11,370 nucleotides of DNA, from NCBI GenBank assembly GCA_026770575.1, contig MU657192.1, forward strand, positions 279,303 through 290,672, written 5' to 3'. The notes beneath the pieces were generated by a model that was not told the origin of the DNA, searched no databases, and saw only the letters and a program-made list of their open reading frames with translations. Position numbers and translations under genes: made by a program. This document shows positions 1 through 7,175 of this stretch, piece by piece (positions within the stretch are counted from its first letter, which is position 1; each line of letters opens with the position of its first letter). Origin of the DNA: Pelagophyceae sp. CCMP2097. Taxonomy: Eukaryota > Sar > Pelagophyceae.

Positions 1-364
1 CCCGCGTCGCTGAAATATATGCTAAATTAAATCCTCCTTACTCGGGTTTAATCGTTTTCGACTTTGGGATCTTCCTATATCTGATATCACGACCGAGTGC
101 GGAGCACGTGAACTCGGACGTGCATTCCACCTTCCAGGTGAATCACGAGCGCCTTGTTTACCCGCCCGCTCTGTGCCGGACGCTTGACTTTAAACACGAT
201 CCCGGACCCGAGACAAAAGGGCCGGACCCGTGACTCTGTCCCTCAAACGCCGAGACCAGAGCCGAGACCCGGATCCTAACTCTGGGTCAGCTCGAATGGG
301 CGGACCTTGTCCCGTCATTACCTCCGTTTTCGCGGGTCCGGGTTCGAACTCGGAACCTTTTCCC
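1..364. other. Left flank, no gene seen
   Basis: No convincing coding frame, RNA gene or tandem array is visible. The first 60 bases are AT-rich. From about 200 to 350 there are scattered CCCGGACCCGAG-like words, related in style to the CCCGAA/GGGTTCGG-rich stretch at 6745-6870. This is the only part of the left side that has no counterpart in the right end of the window, so it may lie outside the inverted repeat. Confidence 0.5.
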
Positions 365-1015
365 TGGCCGCATGCGGCGCAGCCGCCTTATGCACCCGCA
401 GCAGACGGCGCAGACGCCGCAGGCGGCGCAGCCGCCACATGCGGCGCAGCCGACACTGACGGCGCAGCTGTCGCAGGCGACGCAGCAGCCGCTGGCGGCG
501 CAGCCGCTTTTTGTCTCTGCTGGTGGCGCAGCAGCCGCATGCGCAGCAGCAGCAGGCGGCGCAGCCGCCTTTTGACGCTGCTGGCTGCGAAGTGCGGCCT
601 CATGCGGCGCAGCCGTCTCTTGTTGCCGCTGCTCGTGGTTCAACCGTCGCTGGCGGCACAGCCGCCTCACGCATCCGTTCCAGGCGGCGTAGCTGTCTTT
701 TGCCGCTGCTGACGGAGCAGCCACACCATTCGGCGCAGCCGCTTTATACTGCTGTCGCTGGAGGCGCAGCCGCTTTATGCAGTCGACGCAGACGGCGCAG
801 CCGCCTTTTGCTGCTACTGGCTGTGCAGCCGACTCTTGCGGCGCAGCCGCATCTTGCTACCGCTGCTCTTGGTTTATACGTCGCAGGCGGCGCAGATGCC
901 TTACGCATATGTCACATGCGGTGCAGCCGCCTTTTGTCGTTGCTGGAGGCGCAGACGCAGCATGAGGCGCAGCCGCTTTATGGTTCCGACGCAGGCGGCG
1001 CAGCCGCCTCACGCA
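365..1015 (+). repeat. GC-rich minisatellite of short palindromes, left copy
   Basis: This is a degenerate array with units of about 28-45 bp. Each unit centres on variants of GGCGGC-GCA-GCCGCC, an inverted repeat with 6-bp arms and a GCA loop, joined by spacers such as TTTTGCCGCTGCT. About 15 cores are visible, for example near 371, 421, 557, 789 and 992. Because the units are palindromic and poor in TAA/TAG, all frames on both strands stay open for long stretches, which explains the Ala/Arg/Gln/Pro-rich open frames here. The order of variant units from about 480 onward matches the right copy read in reverse. This is therefore one duplicated array, not two independent expansions. Confidence 0.9.
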
Positions 1016-1021
1016 TCCACC

Positions 1022-1335
1022 GTTTTCTGTTTCAATTGCTTTAAAACAGCTGTTCTTCTTAAGCTGCGCGCAGTTGTTCATTGGTCCTTATGGACAATCG
1101 TTGGAGCCTGTCTATAGGCTCAAAAATGAGTTATATACCTTTTTTCATTTTTGGTGTTCTATTGTACTGCTATGCGCCGCAAGCTTATAGTTTTCGGCGT
1201 TCCGCAGAGAGAAGTTTAAAATCAACAAATACCTCTTGACGAGTCTTTGACGCGCAATCGCACGGGAGGGTTTTGAGGGTACTAGACCCCATCGATCTAC
1301 AGCCACGCGTCAATGTAAAACTATCGCTGAATATA
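1022..1335 (+). repeat. Conserved ~310-bp repeat unit, left copy
   Basis: This unit follows the palindrome array directly. By eye it is roughly 80-85% identical to the reverse complement of 10365-10685, and more distantly similar to 6000-6345. Shared blocks include CATTTTTGGTGTTCTATTGT, CGCAAGCTTATAGTTTTCGG, AAATACCTCTTG and CGCAATCGCACGGGAGGG, followed by ATCGATCTACAGCC. It contains the conserved stem-loop at 1087-1118. It could be the end of a transposable element or a structured noncoding RNA. No known family is recognised. Confidence 0.85.
1087..1118 (+). other. Conserved stem-loop, left copy
   Basis: Bases 1087-1096 pair with 1109-1118 around a 12-nt loop (1097-1108). There are eight core pairs including one G.T (G.U) pair, plus C1087-G1118 and T1088.G1117. 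The same stem and the same loop length occur in the other two copies of the unit, and pair 1094-1111 (A-T) becomes C-G in the middle copy. Confidence 0.6.
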
Positions 1336-1366
1336 AAAAAAAAGAAGGGAAAACTTGGAAAAAAAA

Positions 1367-1403
1367 CCTTAAATAGTAATAGGCGCCGACCCCTACGGGG
1401 CCC
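1367..1403 (+). repeat. AT-block plus GC hairpin core, left copy 1
   Basis: The core starts CCTTAAATAGTAATAGGCGCC and continues with CCCC-TAC-GGGG (arms 1390-1393 and 1397-1400). It belongs to the family consensus CCTTAGATAGTAATAGG followed by a GC hairpin. On the minus strand the loop reads GTA. It lies in an A-rich stretch just inside the 310-bp unit. Confidence 0.85.
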
Positions 1404-1478
1404 TTGCGTTTAATTCAGCCTACGACAGGTGAAGGGAGTCTTAAAGCCAAAATCGCACTTTTTTTTTGGACCGCAAGG

Positions 1479-1560
1479 AACGTTCTTTCGAAAGTAAAAA
1501 TTGAAAGGTAAAAGTGGAATATCCTTAGATAGTAATAGCCGCCGGCCCCTGCGGGGCCCT
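1479..1560 (+). repeat. AT-block plus GC hairpin core, left copy 2
   Basis: AACGTTCT at 1479-1486 precedes the core, which runs CCTTAGATAGTAATAG (from 1523), GCCGCC, then the perfect hairpin GGCCCC-TGC-GGGGCC (arms 1544-1549 and 1553-1558). On the minus strand the loop is GCA. The AACGTTCT word also precedes the core in the middle and right copies, so it is part of the repeated unit. Confidence 0.85.
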
Positions 1561-1562
1561 TG

Positions 1563-1850
1563 TGTCTCACAGGGACCCCGTCAAAAGGCCCTTTGCACGA
1601 AAACGTCGAGTCGGGAACTGATTGGGACCTCGTTTCAAAAGGGACTGATTGGGACCTCTTCGTAGGGCCTTTCCAGGGACCGTTCGACCCAGAGGGATCT
1701 TTTCAGAGCAGCCTCTTTCCGATAGGGACCTCTTCAAAGCGCCTCCCCAAGGACCGCTTCACGGGGTTCGTCACAGAGGCCTTGTGACGGGGCCCTCGTG
1801 GCGGGCAACGTACCCTGGTGACGGGATACCTCGATAGATGAACCTTTTCA
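1563..1850. repeat. Degenerate GGGACC-type tandem repeat, 3' flank of kinase 1
   Basis: Variants of GGGACCTCTTC, GGGACTGATT and TTTCAAAAGGG recur. The clearest pair is two copies of GGGACTGATTGGGACCTC, around 1616 and 1642. The array occupies the space between the GC hairpin cores and the end of kinase 1, the same place that the 13-bp GGCCGTCTCGAGG array holds relative to kinase 2. Short open frames here are not credible genes. No polyadenylation signal could be identified for the kinase transcript that would end here. Confidence 0.55.
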
Positions 1851-1885
1851 TTTCGAAAAAGAGGGGTTCACAAAGAAGCGTTTGG

Positions 1886-4345
1886 TTACAGTCGTTCTTC
1901 TCCGGCCATGCAGACGGCGTTCAACGGCGGCAACCTCTTCTCGTTGCTCGCGCGGGCGGCGCCGGCGCCCAAGTGTTTTTCTAAAAGTTGTACGAGGTCG
2001 TGCAACTTGAGAGGTTTCGTAGTCACGTCGTCGAACCCACACTCGGCGCACTTCTCCCGCGTCGAGAAGCCGCTCTCCGCCGTCACCGCCACGACGGGGG
2101 CTTGGACCAAGAGTTTTGTTTTGGCGATCCTTGTCGCTTCGAAGCCGTCCATCACCGGCATCCTCAAATCCATCAAAACCAAATCATAATCCAGCGCCGC
2201 GACTTCCAGCAAAGCCACGGCCTGCGCCCCGTCCCCGACCACATCGGCGGTGCACCCTGCCCTCGCCAACATCTTCGCAAGCACCTTGGCGCATAACGGA
2301 GAATCTTCGACGATCAACACGTGCGGCGTCCTTGAAGCCTCGAAGATGCCTTTCCGAGCAACGGCGGCGGCGTTGCCTCGAAACGTGAAGCGGCCGGTGG
2401 CGTCTTGCGACAAAATGGGAGCTATGACGTCAGCGAAGTCGCCTTGTGATAATCCCCGCAACCGCCGACTGTTCGGCGTTCCCGAAATAGGCGCCGCTGG
2501 CGGAACCGGTGTCCGCGGAGAAGCCTCGCCGCGCGCGGATAACGCGCTGGAGGCGTCGGCGTCGGCGACTGCGTAGGCTTCGCTTGAAGCGTAGGCTTCG
2601 CTTGAAGCGTAGGCTTCGCTTGAAGCGTAGGCTTCGCTTGAAGCGTAGGCTTGAGCGTCCGCCTCCGCGGCCCCGTCCGTGTGATACACTCTTGCGGCGA
2701 CGTTCCCCAAAGACGCAGAGTGCGCCGCGGCCTCCTCAACCGGATGGTAGACCTGGGCGGAGAGGATGGAGCCGCGGTCGTCTGGTAAACGTGGAAGCTC
2801 GAACCAAAAGCGCGTGCCCCTCCCAACCACCGACTCGCCCTGCAGTTCGCCGCCCAAAGATTGCACCAAACAGTAAGACAAACTCAACCCGATGCCTAAG
2901 CCTTCGTTGCCGGAGTCGAGGCGGAGGTCGTGTTCCACCTTGATTCGTGCTGCAATTGCCGCTTCCAAAGAAATGCCCTGGGCAGCTTTCAAGTCGATGC
3001 TATAGCGCTGAAAGAACTGCAGCCCCGCCATGTCCAGTCCTTTCCCGTCGTCTTCCACGGACAAGCAGACGCCCCGGTCGCAGTGCGCGACTTTTAAAGT
3101 GATGGCGCCTGATGTAGTCGCCCTTGCCGAGTTGCTCAGTAAATGGGCCAAAACGCGCAAGACCACCACATGGTCGGTCCGAACAGCGTCGCCGCCCGCG
3201 GCAAAGTCAAAGCTGAGGCTGACGCCGTGGTGCACCAACGGTAAAGCGAGGTCGACGGCGGCCCTGCACAAGTCGCGTAAATCGGTGGGCTTCTTGCGGA
3301 CCTGGAGGTTTGCACCTTGCTCGAACCGCATTATGTCCGACACGTCCGCCGTCATGCCGATGACGTGCTCCAAAGACTGCGTCACCTCTCCAACGACGCC
3401 TGCCGCTTCGTCCGCAGAAAGCTCGCCGTTTGAGAGACGGTCTAAATGCGCAAGCATGACGTGGCACGGCGTCCGCACTAAATGTAAAGTCCGAGAAACA
3501 AAGGCGTCGAACAACTCCGCTGATCGTTTCAGCTCGTGCACCATCAACTCGGCCCGGGCCTCGTTGACTTTCCTTCCAGTGTCGTCTCGGATGAAACAGC
3601 GAGTGTGCTTAAACTCGCCCGTCTTTGTGTAATTCACGTTGGAGTCTATAAGTAAAGGCACGATCCGGCCGTCCTTGGCGCGGAAGCGCACGGGCACGTC
3701 CTTGATCGAGGCGCCCGACCCCAGAGTCTTAAAGACCTCTAAAACAAGGTCGTCGTCGTCCGGGCAGAACTTCATAATCGGCTGGCCGATGTACTCCTCC
3801 GCGGTGTACCCTAAAACGCGCAGCTCGGTGTTGTTCGCCCAGAGGACGATGCCGTCCGGCCCGAGCCAGTGCATCGCGATTGGGGCGTTTTGGAAAAAGT
3901 CGAGGAGCTCGGCGTCCTTTTCCCTTTGCAATTCGTCATTCTCCGTGACGACGTCGCCCATCAAACAGAGTGAACCGCAGGGCATTCTAGAAACGTGCCA
4001 GTCAAAGTGCTTGGCGACGGGGAAGCCCTGGCCTGTTGCCAAGCAAAGGACGTCGCGCACACGTCTCCGTAAACCCGTGGAGCGCGTGCTTTCCAAAGCC
4101 TCTTTGAGTTTCAAGACGCTTTGCTCGTCGGCGCCGACGCGTTCAAAGGGTCTTTGGGCAAAGGCGAACCTTGGTGCCACGAGCTTTTCGAAGAGGTGGT
4201 TGGCCGTGATGACTCGACCTCGTCCGTCGACGACGCACGCACACAGCGGCGCCGCAAGAAAGGCGTCGGCGCCCTGCGCGGCGGCGAACGCGTCGGCGCG
4301 CGCCGCGGAGCCGCCGGGGGCCGCCGCCGGTCGGCGGAAGAGCAT
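1886..4345 (-). CDS. Hybrid sensor histidine kinase, PAS-PAS-HisKA-HATPase-REC (kinase 1)
   Basis: This is a soluble two-component hybrid kinase of 819 residues. Numbered from the ATG at 4345, the domains are a divergent N-terminal PAS (about 28-130) and a strong PAS2 (about 145-265, with FFQNAPIAMHWLGPDG, LWANNTELRVLGYT and KHTRCFIRD). HisKA follows with phospho-His288 in HLVRTP, then HATPase_c (N-box HLLSN with N405; G1 DDGKG at 432-436; G2 GLGIGL near 482-486). After a low-complexity linker (about 520-670) comes a C-terminal receiver (VLIVED, phospho-Asp726 in MDLRMP, Thr755, Lys777). The His-adjacent acidic residue is replaced by Leu. The expected role is ATP-dependent His phosphorylation, transfer to Asp726 and on to an unknown His phosphotransfer partner; the PAS ligand is unknown. 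The open frame extends to a TTG at 4360, but an in-frame stop at 4367-4369 and eukaryotic context favour the ATG at 4345 (G at -3). There are no introns. The stop is TAA. Confidence 0.93.
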   Translation of the reverse strand: MLFRRPAAAPGGSAARADAFAAAQGADAFLAAPLCACVVDGRGRVITANHLFEKLVAPRFAFAQRPFERVGADEQSVLKLKEALESTRSTGLRRRVRDVLCLATGQGFPVAKHFDWHVSRMPCGSLCLMGDVVTENDELQREKDAELLDFFQNAPIAMHWLGPDGIVLWANNTELRVLGYTAEEYIGQPIMKFCPDDDDLVLEVFKTLGSGASIKDVPVRFRAKDGRIVPLLIDSNVNYTKTGEFKHTRCFIRDDTGRKVNEARAELMVHELKRSAELFDAFVSRTLHLVRTPCHVMLAHLDRLSNGELSADEAAGVVGEVTQSLEHVIGMTADVSDIMRFEQGANLQVRKKPTDLRDLCRAAVDLALPLVHHGVSLSFDFAAGGDAVRTDHVVVLRVLAHLLSNSARATTSGAITLKVAHCDRGVCLSVEDDGKGLDMAGLQFFQRYSIDLKAAQGISLEAAIAARIKVEHDLRLDSGNEGLGIGLSLSYCLVQSLGGELQGESVVGRGTRFWFELPRLPDDRGSILSAQVYHPVEEAAAHSASLGNVAARVYHTDGAAEADAQAYASSEAYASSEAYASSEAYASSEAYAVADADASSALSARGEASPRTPVPPAAPISGTPNSRRLRGLSQGDFADVIAPILSQDATGRFTFRGNAAAVARKGIFEASRTPHVLIVEDSPLCAKVLAKMLARAGCTADVVGDGAQAVALLEVAALDYDLVLMDLRMPVMDGFEATRIAKTKLLVQAPVVAVTAESGFSTREKCAECGFDDVTTKPLKLHDLVQLLEKHLGAGAARASNEKRLPPLNAVCMAGEERL
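2571..2651 (-). repeat. 18-bp in-frame minisatellite in the kinase 1 linker
   Basis: Four perfect copies of an 18-bp unit, GCGTAGGCTTCGCTTGAA on the plus strand, are followed by a half copy. Read on the minus strand it encodes repeats of EAYASS in the linker between the ATPase and receiver domains. Perfect identity between units and absence from kinase 2 indicate a recent expansion. Because 18 is a multiple of three, changes in copy number alter only linker length. Confidence 0.97.
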
Positions 4346-4800
4346 GCCCCTGTCGAACAAAGGGTTTCATCGATCAGGGTTTTGGAACACGCCGGAGACG
4401 GAAACCGACGCCGGTTTGCGTTTCGCCAAACGCCGTCAGCTTCAACCAGAGGCTGCAATCCGCGTGGTTTCGCCGCAACTCGATAAAGTAAAAAGTCAAC
4501 ACTCGCCGCTGCGAGAAACGAACGGTCGGCGCGCGCCGGTTGCCCGGGCGGGCAATGCGGCGCCTCGGCTGGCGTGTGTGCGACGGTGCGTCCTCGAGAG
4601 AGCCTCGCCCTCGCAGCCCCGACCACTTGGCCACTAGGAATTTCTACGTACGACCCACGACTTTGTCGATTACCAAAATTTTCCAAAGTTTCAAGAGTTC
4701 GCAACCAATGGAATAATTCAAAATGCAGTTAACTTGAAGAGAAACCTTTAAAATTTGATCGCTTTTTGAAAATTTTCCAAATCGTTTAACTTTTCCACGT
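4346..4800 (-). promoter_or_regulatory. Upstream region of kinase 1
   Basis: The presumed 5' UTR and promoter of kinase 1 change from GC-rich (4346-4635) to strongly AT-rich (4637-4800). The AT-rich part holds two copies of AAAATTTTCCAAA (4675-4687 and 4769-4781) and a CCAAT word near 4704. Minus-strand frame 4374-4634 is open for 86 codons but has no recognisable domain and ends before the kinase start, so it is not annotated as a gene. No specific promoter element can be assigned with certainty. Confidence 0.4.
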
Positions 4801-5780
4801 CGCGAGCCGCGTGTTGGCCCCACGCGAGCCACGCGGGCGCCGTTTCAGGACCGCCTCGCGCTCGGGCACCTATAGGAGCACGCCTTGCGTCAAGGCAGTG
4901 GAACAATCCCGAAGAGGATTTGATTTTCATTTGACCCCCCGCAGCGGAGGGGCCTTCTTTGTGTCGCGCTTCTGTGCCCTGGATCGACGGCGCCGCGCGC
5001 ACGGCGAAGGCGCTCGCGTCTGTGACTGCGCGGCGCGGGCAGGGCCGGCAGCCGTCCTATTAGCCAACGCGGCTGCTCGGGATGGACTGGCTCGAGCGGT
5101 CCGCTTCCATCGCGACCGTGCTTCGAGGCACGCCGTGGCTCGCGCCGTGGGACTAGGAGCGGGCTGCCGCGGCCGACGTGGCCTTTGGCGCGCGAGGCGG
5201 CCTTTTCGGGCGGAGGCGCGCTCGCGTCGGGTCGGGGACGGCCGCGGGGCACATTCTCATCTTCGCGTGGCCGTCAGAATCGCGTGGCCGGCGCGCAGAG
5301 CGCGCCGGATGGCGCAGGGCGCGCGGGCGTCGCGTACGGACGGCGCAGAGCGCGCGGGCGTCGCGCAACGTACGGACGGTGCGCGGCGTTCGGACGACGC
5401 GCAGAGCACGGCGGGCGACGCGTACGGACGGCGCGCAGAGCTCAAAGGACGGCGCAAGGCGCTCGGAGGACGCGCAGCGCGCGGAGGATGGCGCGCAGGG
5501 GCGAGCGTCGGCTTCGACCGCCGGCGGTGAGGATCGGCGGGTACGTGCAGCAGAACCTCAGAGGACTCCGAGCAGCTCGCCCGAGGCTCAGCGGCTGCAG
5601 CGGGAGCGCGAGTCAGCCGCGCGCGACGAGGCAGTGAGCCTAAAGACGCGCCTCGAAGCGGACGCGCGCGGACGCAAACGAGGCCGCAGAGGCGGCCGCT
5701 GATGCGGCACGCGCAGAAACGGAGAGAGTGACGCGCGAGCGGCAACGGCGCGCGCGCGAGCCGGGATGAACGTGCGGCAA
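4801..5780. other. GC-rich degenerate repeat stretch, no firm gene
   Basis: CG-rich DNA with two adjacent 31-bp-like units of GCGCAGRGCGCGCGGGCG (about 5312-5342 and 5343-5377) and repeated TACGGACGG words. Several long overlapping frames are open on both strands because of composition. A GC hairpin-like motif (CCCCCCGCAGCGGAGGGG) lies near 4937-4954. Only one frame, described separately, has any hint of protein-like order. Confidence 0.5.
5178..5702 (+). pseudogene. Possible decayed coiled-coil reading frame
   Basis: No family is recognised. From about 5430 this plus-strand frame shows heptad-like spacing (DGAQSSK, DGARRSE, DAQRAE, DGAQ), then a charged stretch with LQRERESAARDEA before it turns Arg/Gly-rich and stops at 5702. 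The +1 frame continues from about 5655 with another Ala/Glu/Arg-rich helix-like run (ANEAAEAAADAARAETERV) up to a TGA at 5766-5768. This would fit one coiled-coil segment broken by a small indel. It could equally be a by-product of 21-bp-like GC repeats. Its start is arbitrary. Confidence 0.18.
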
Positions 5781-5817
5781 GCAGCGGCGGCGCGCGTGCA
5801 GGATTATGGCTTCCCGG

Positions 5818-5998
5818 GCTCAGCCGCCTTTTGCCGCTGCTGGCGGCGCAGTTGCCGCAGGCGGCAATACCGTTGCATGCGGCGCAGCCGCCTTATGCTG
5901 CCGCCGCTGACGGCGCAGCCGCCGCAGGCGTCGCAGGCCGCCGCAGGCGGCGCAGCCGCCGCAGTAATCGCAGCCACCGCAAGCGGCGCAGTCGCCGC
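5818..5998 (+). repeat. GC-rich palindrome minisatellite, middle copy
   Basis: A shorter array of the same GGCGGC-GCA-GCCGCC type with TTTTGCCGCTGCTGG spacers, in the same orientation as the left copy. It runs straight into the 310-bp unit at about 6000, as in the other two copies. Around 5925-5960 the cores are packed with almost no spacer. Confidence 0.88.
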
Positions 5999-5999
5999 A

Positions 6000-6345
6000 C
6001 TGTTTTTCGTGATTCCATCAATCTATACCGCGTCATCTTCTTAGGGCGAGCGCACCCGTTCATGAGACTCTATGGCCAAGCGTTGGAGCGTGGCTATAGG
6101 CTCAAAAACGGCTTCTTTAGCGCTTTTTATTTTTGGTGTACTAATGTACTCAGGCTGCCCTGCGCGCCCAGCTTATAGTTTTCGTCAATCGAACCACAGA
6201 ATCTACCCAGAGTAAATACCTCTTGCCCCGTATGTCACGCGTCAACGCACGAGAGGGTTCCCAGGGAACCGCGCCCGGACGTTCTACAGCCTTGCCTCAG
6301 GCTACTGCCAGTGCAAACTATCGACGAAAATATTCGGTTTAAAAA
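6000..6345 (+). repeat. Conserved ~310-bp repeat unit, middle copy
   Basis: The most diverged of three copies. It shares TCTTCTTAGGGCG, GGCTATAGGCTCAAAAA, TTTTGGTGTACTAATGTACT, AGCTTATAGTTTTCG, AAATACCTCTTG and ACTATCGACGAAAATAT with the left and right units, in the same order. It ends in an A-rich tract like the left copy. A perfect palindrome GGTTCCC-A-GGGAACC lies at 6256-6270, where the other copies have only weaker stems. It sits downstream of kinase 2 in the same relative position and orientation as the left copy downstream of kinase 1. Confidence 0.8.
6069..6100 (+). other. Conserved stem-loop, middle copy
   Basis: TCTATGGCCA (6069-6078) pairs with TGGCTATAGG (6091-6100) around a 12-nt loop. 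Compared with the left copy, the A-T pair becomes C6076-G6093 by changes on both strands, and a U.G pair becomes C6070-G6099. The G.U pair at 6074/6095 is kept. Confidence 0.6.
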
Positions 6346-6463
6346 AACAAAAAAAACAAGCGTACGAGGCTTGAGATCAGACCACACGCCCGCCGCGACG
6401 GCGCGAACGCGCCAGTAGCATCAAATCGACTAACACTCAACGTACAGAAAGGACCATTTTGGG

Positions 6464-6523
6464 AACGTTCTTTTGGGCAGTTACGAAACCGACAAATCCT
6501 TGTGGATAGCCCCTACGAGGGGC
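6464..6523 (+). repeat. GC hairpin core, middle copy
   Basis: AACGTTCT (6464-6471), then CAGTTACGAAACC and AATCCTT, lead into the hairpin GCCCCT-ACG-AGGGGC (arms 6509-6514 and 6518-6523). The run CAGTTACGAAACC is also found, reversed, next to the right-hand core near 9935-9948, which supports homology. The AT block has decayed, but a perfectly paired GC stem remains. Confidence 0.7.
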
Positions 6524-6569
6524 GAGGTTATAATTCGCTAAAAGATCATGCAAGGCAAGGCAAGGGCCC

Positions 6570-6736
6570 TAATCTCGAGGGGCCATTTCGAAAGGCCGTC
6601 GTAAGGCACCGTCTCGAATGGCCGTCCCCGGGGGCCGTCTCAAGGCGTCGTTTCGAATGGCCATCGAAAGGGGCCATCTCGAGGGGTCGTCTCCAGGGGC
6701 CGCCGAAAGGGGCCGTCTCGAGGAGCCGTCTCGAGA
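6570..6736. repeat. 13-bp tandem array
   Basis: The consensus is GGCCGTCTCGAGG. Five adjacent 13-bp units are clear at 6672-6684, 6685-6697, 6698-6710, 6711-6723 and 6724-6736, with looser units upstream to about 6570. Thirteen is not a multiple of three, so the long plus-strand open frame through this array (6502-7173) is unlikely to be a gene. Confidence 0.8.
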
Positions 6737-7175
6737 AGCCCGAGATAGGAGCAGCGACGGGTTCGGGTTTGCCCTTCAACCAGCGGGTCGGGTTTGCCAG
6801 ATTAGCGTTTTGGCCGACCCGTCGACCCGCGGGTCTGGCCCGAACCCGAATCCGACCCTTCGAAGACGGGTTTGGTATCTCGACACACCCGCGACGCGAG
6901 GGTTTGGCACGAATCGAAAACTCGACCCGACCCGAATACACCGTTCATGCCCCTGCGAGCGGAGCCCGCCTCACCAGAGCCTCTCCGGGCGCCCGCACGG
7001 CCGTCGCCTCTTCGAAGCGTCGGAGGGAGCCCTCTTGTTCAAAGCTGGCCGAGGGGTTCCAGTCCGCATTCCCGGTGGGAGCCGATGGGGCGGTTCAAAA
7101 GGGATTACGTGTCGACACGGTGGGTGGTTCATTGTGCGGCTTTCGTCCGGAGTCGTTGCGCGCCTTTGGCTAGCG
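6737..7175. other. Spacer rich in CCCGAA/GGGTTCGG words, 3' flank of kinase 2
   Basis: From about 6757 to 6880 words such as GGGTTCGGGTTTG, GGGTCGGGTTTG and GACCCG, then CCCGAACCCGAATCC, recur in both orientations. From 6880 to the kinase stop nothing further is recognised except a perfect 12-bp palindrome CGTGTCGACACG at 7108-7119. This is presumably the 3' UTR of kinase 2. Confidence 0.5.

Noticed and set aside
511..1044. Ala/Arg/Pro-rich 177-codon open frame in the left palindrome array
   Set aside because: The array is palindromic and poor in stops, so several frames on both strands are open. The frame has no domain and reflects the GC repeat.
4346..4360. Kinase 1 starting at TTG (4360)
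   Set aside because: Eukaryotic context favours the in-frame ATG five codons downstream, and a stop lies immediately upstream of the TTG.
4374..4634. 86-codon minus-strand frame upstream of kinase 1 as a 5' exon
   Set aside because: No domain and no counterpart upstream of kinase 2, and the ATG of kinase 1 already aligns with that of kinase 2.
4811..5530. 239-codon plus-strand open frame
   Set aside because: Arg/Ala-rich, overlapped by other open frames on both strands in CG-rich DNA. Composition explains it.
6745..6880. Telomere-like array (GGGTTCGG words)
   Set aside because: The words occur in both orientations at irregular spacing, with no uniform tandem unit.
6502..7173. 223-codon plus-strand open frame ending just before the kinase 2 stop
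   Set aside because: It runs through a 13-bp tandem array and GGGTTCGG-rich DNA, has no recognisable motif and no homologue-like structure.
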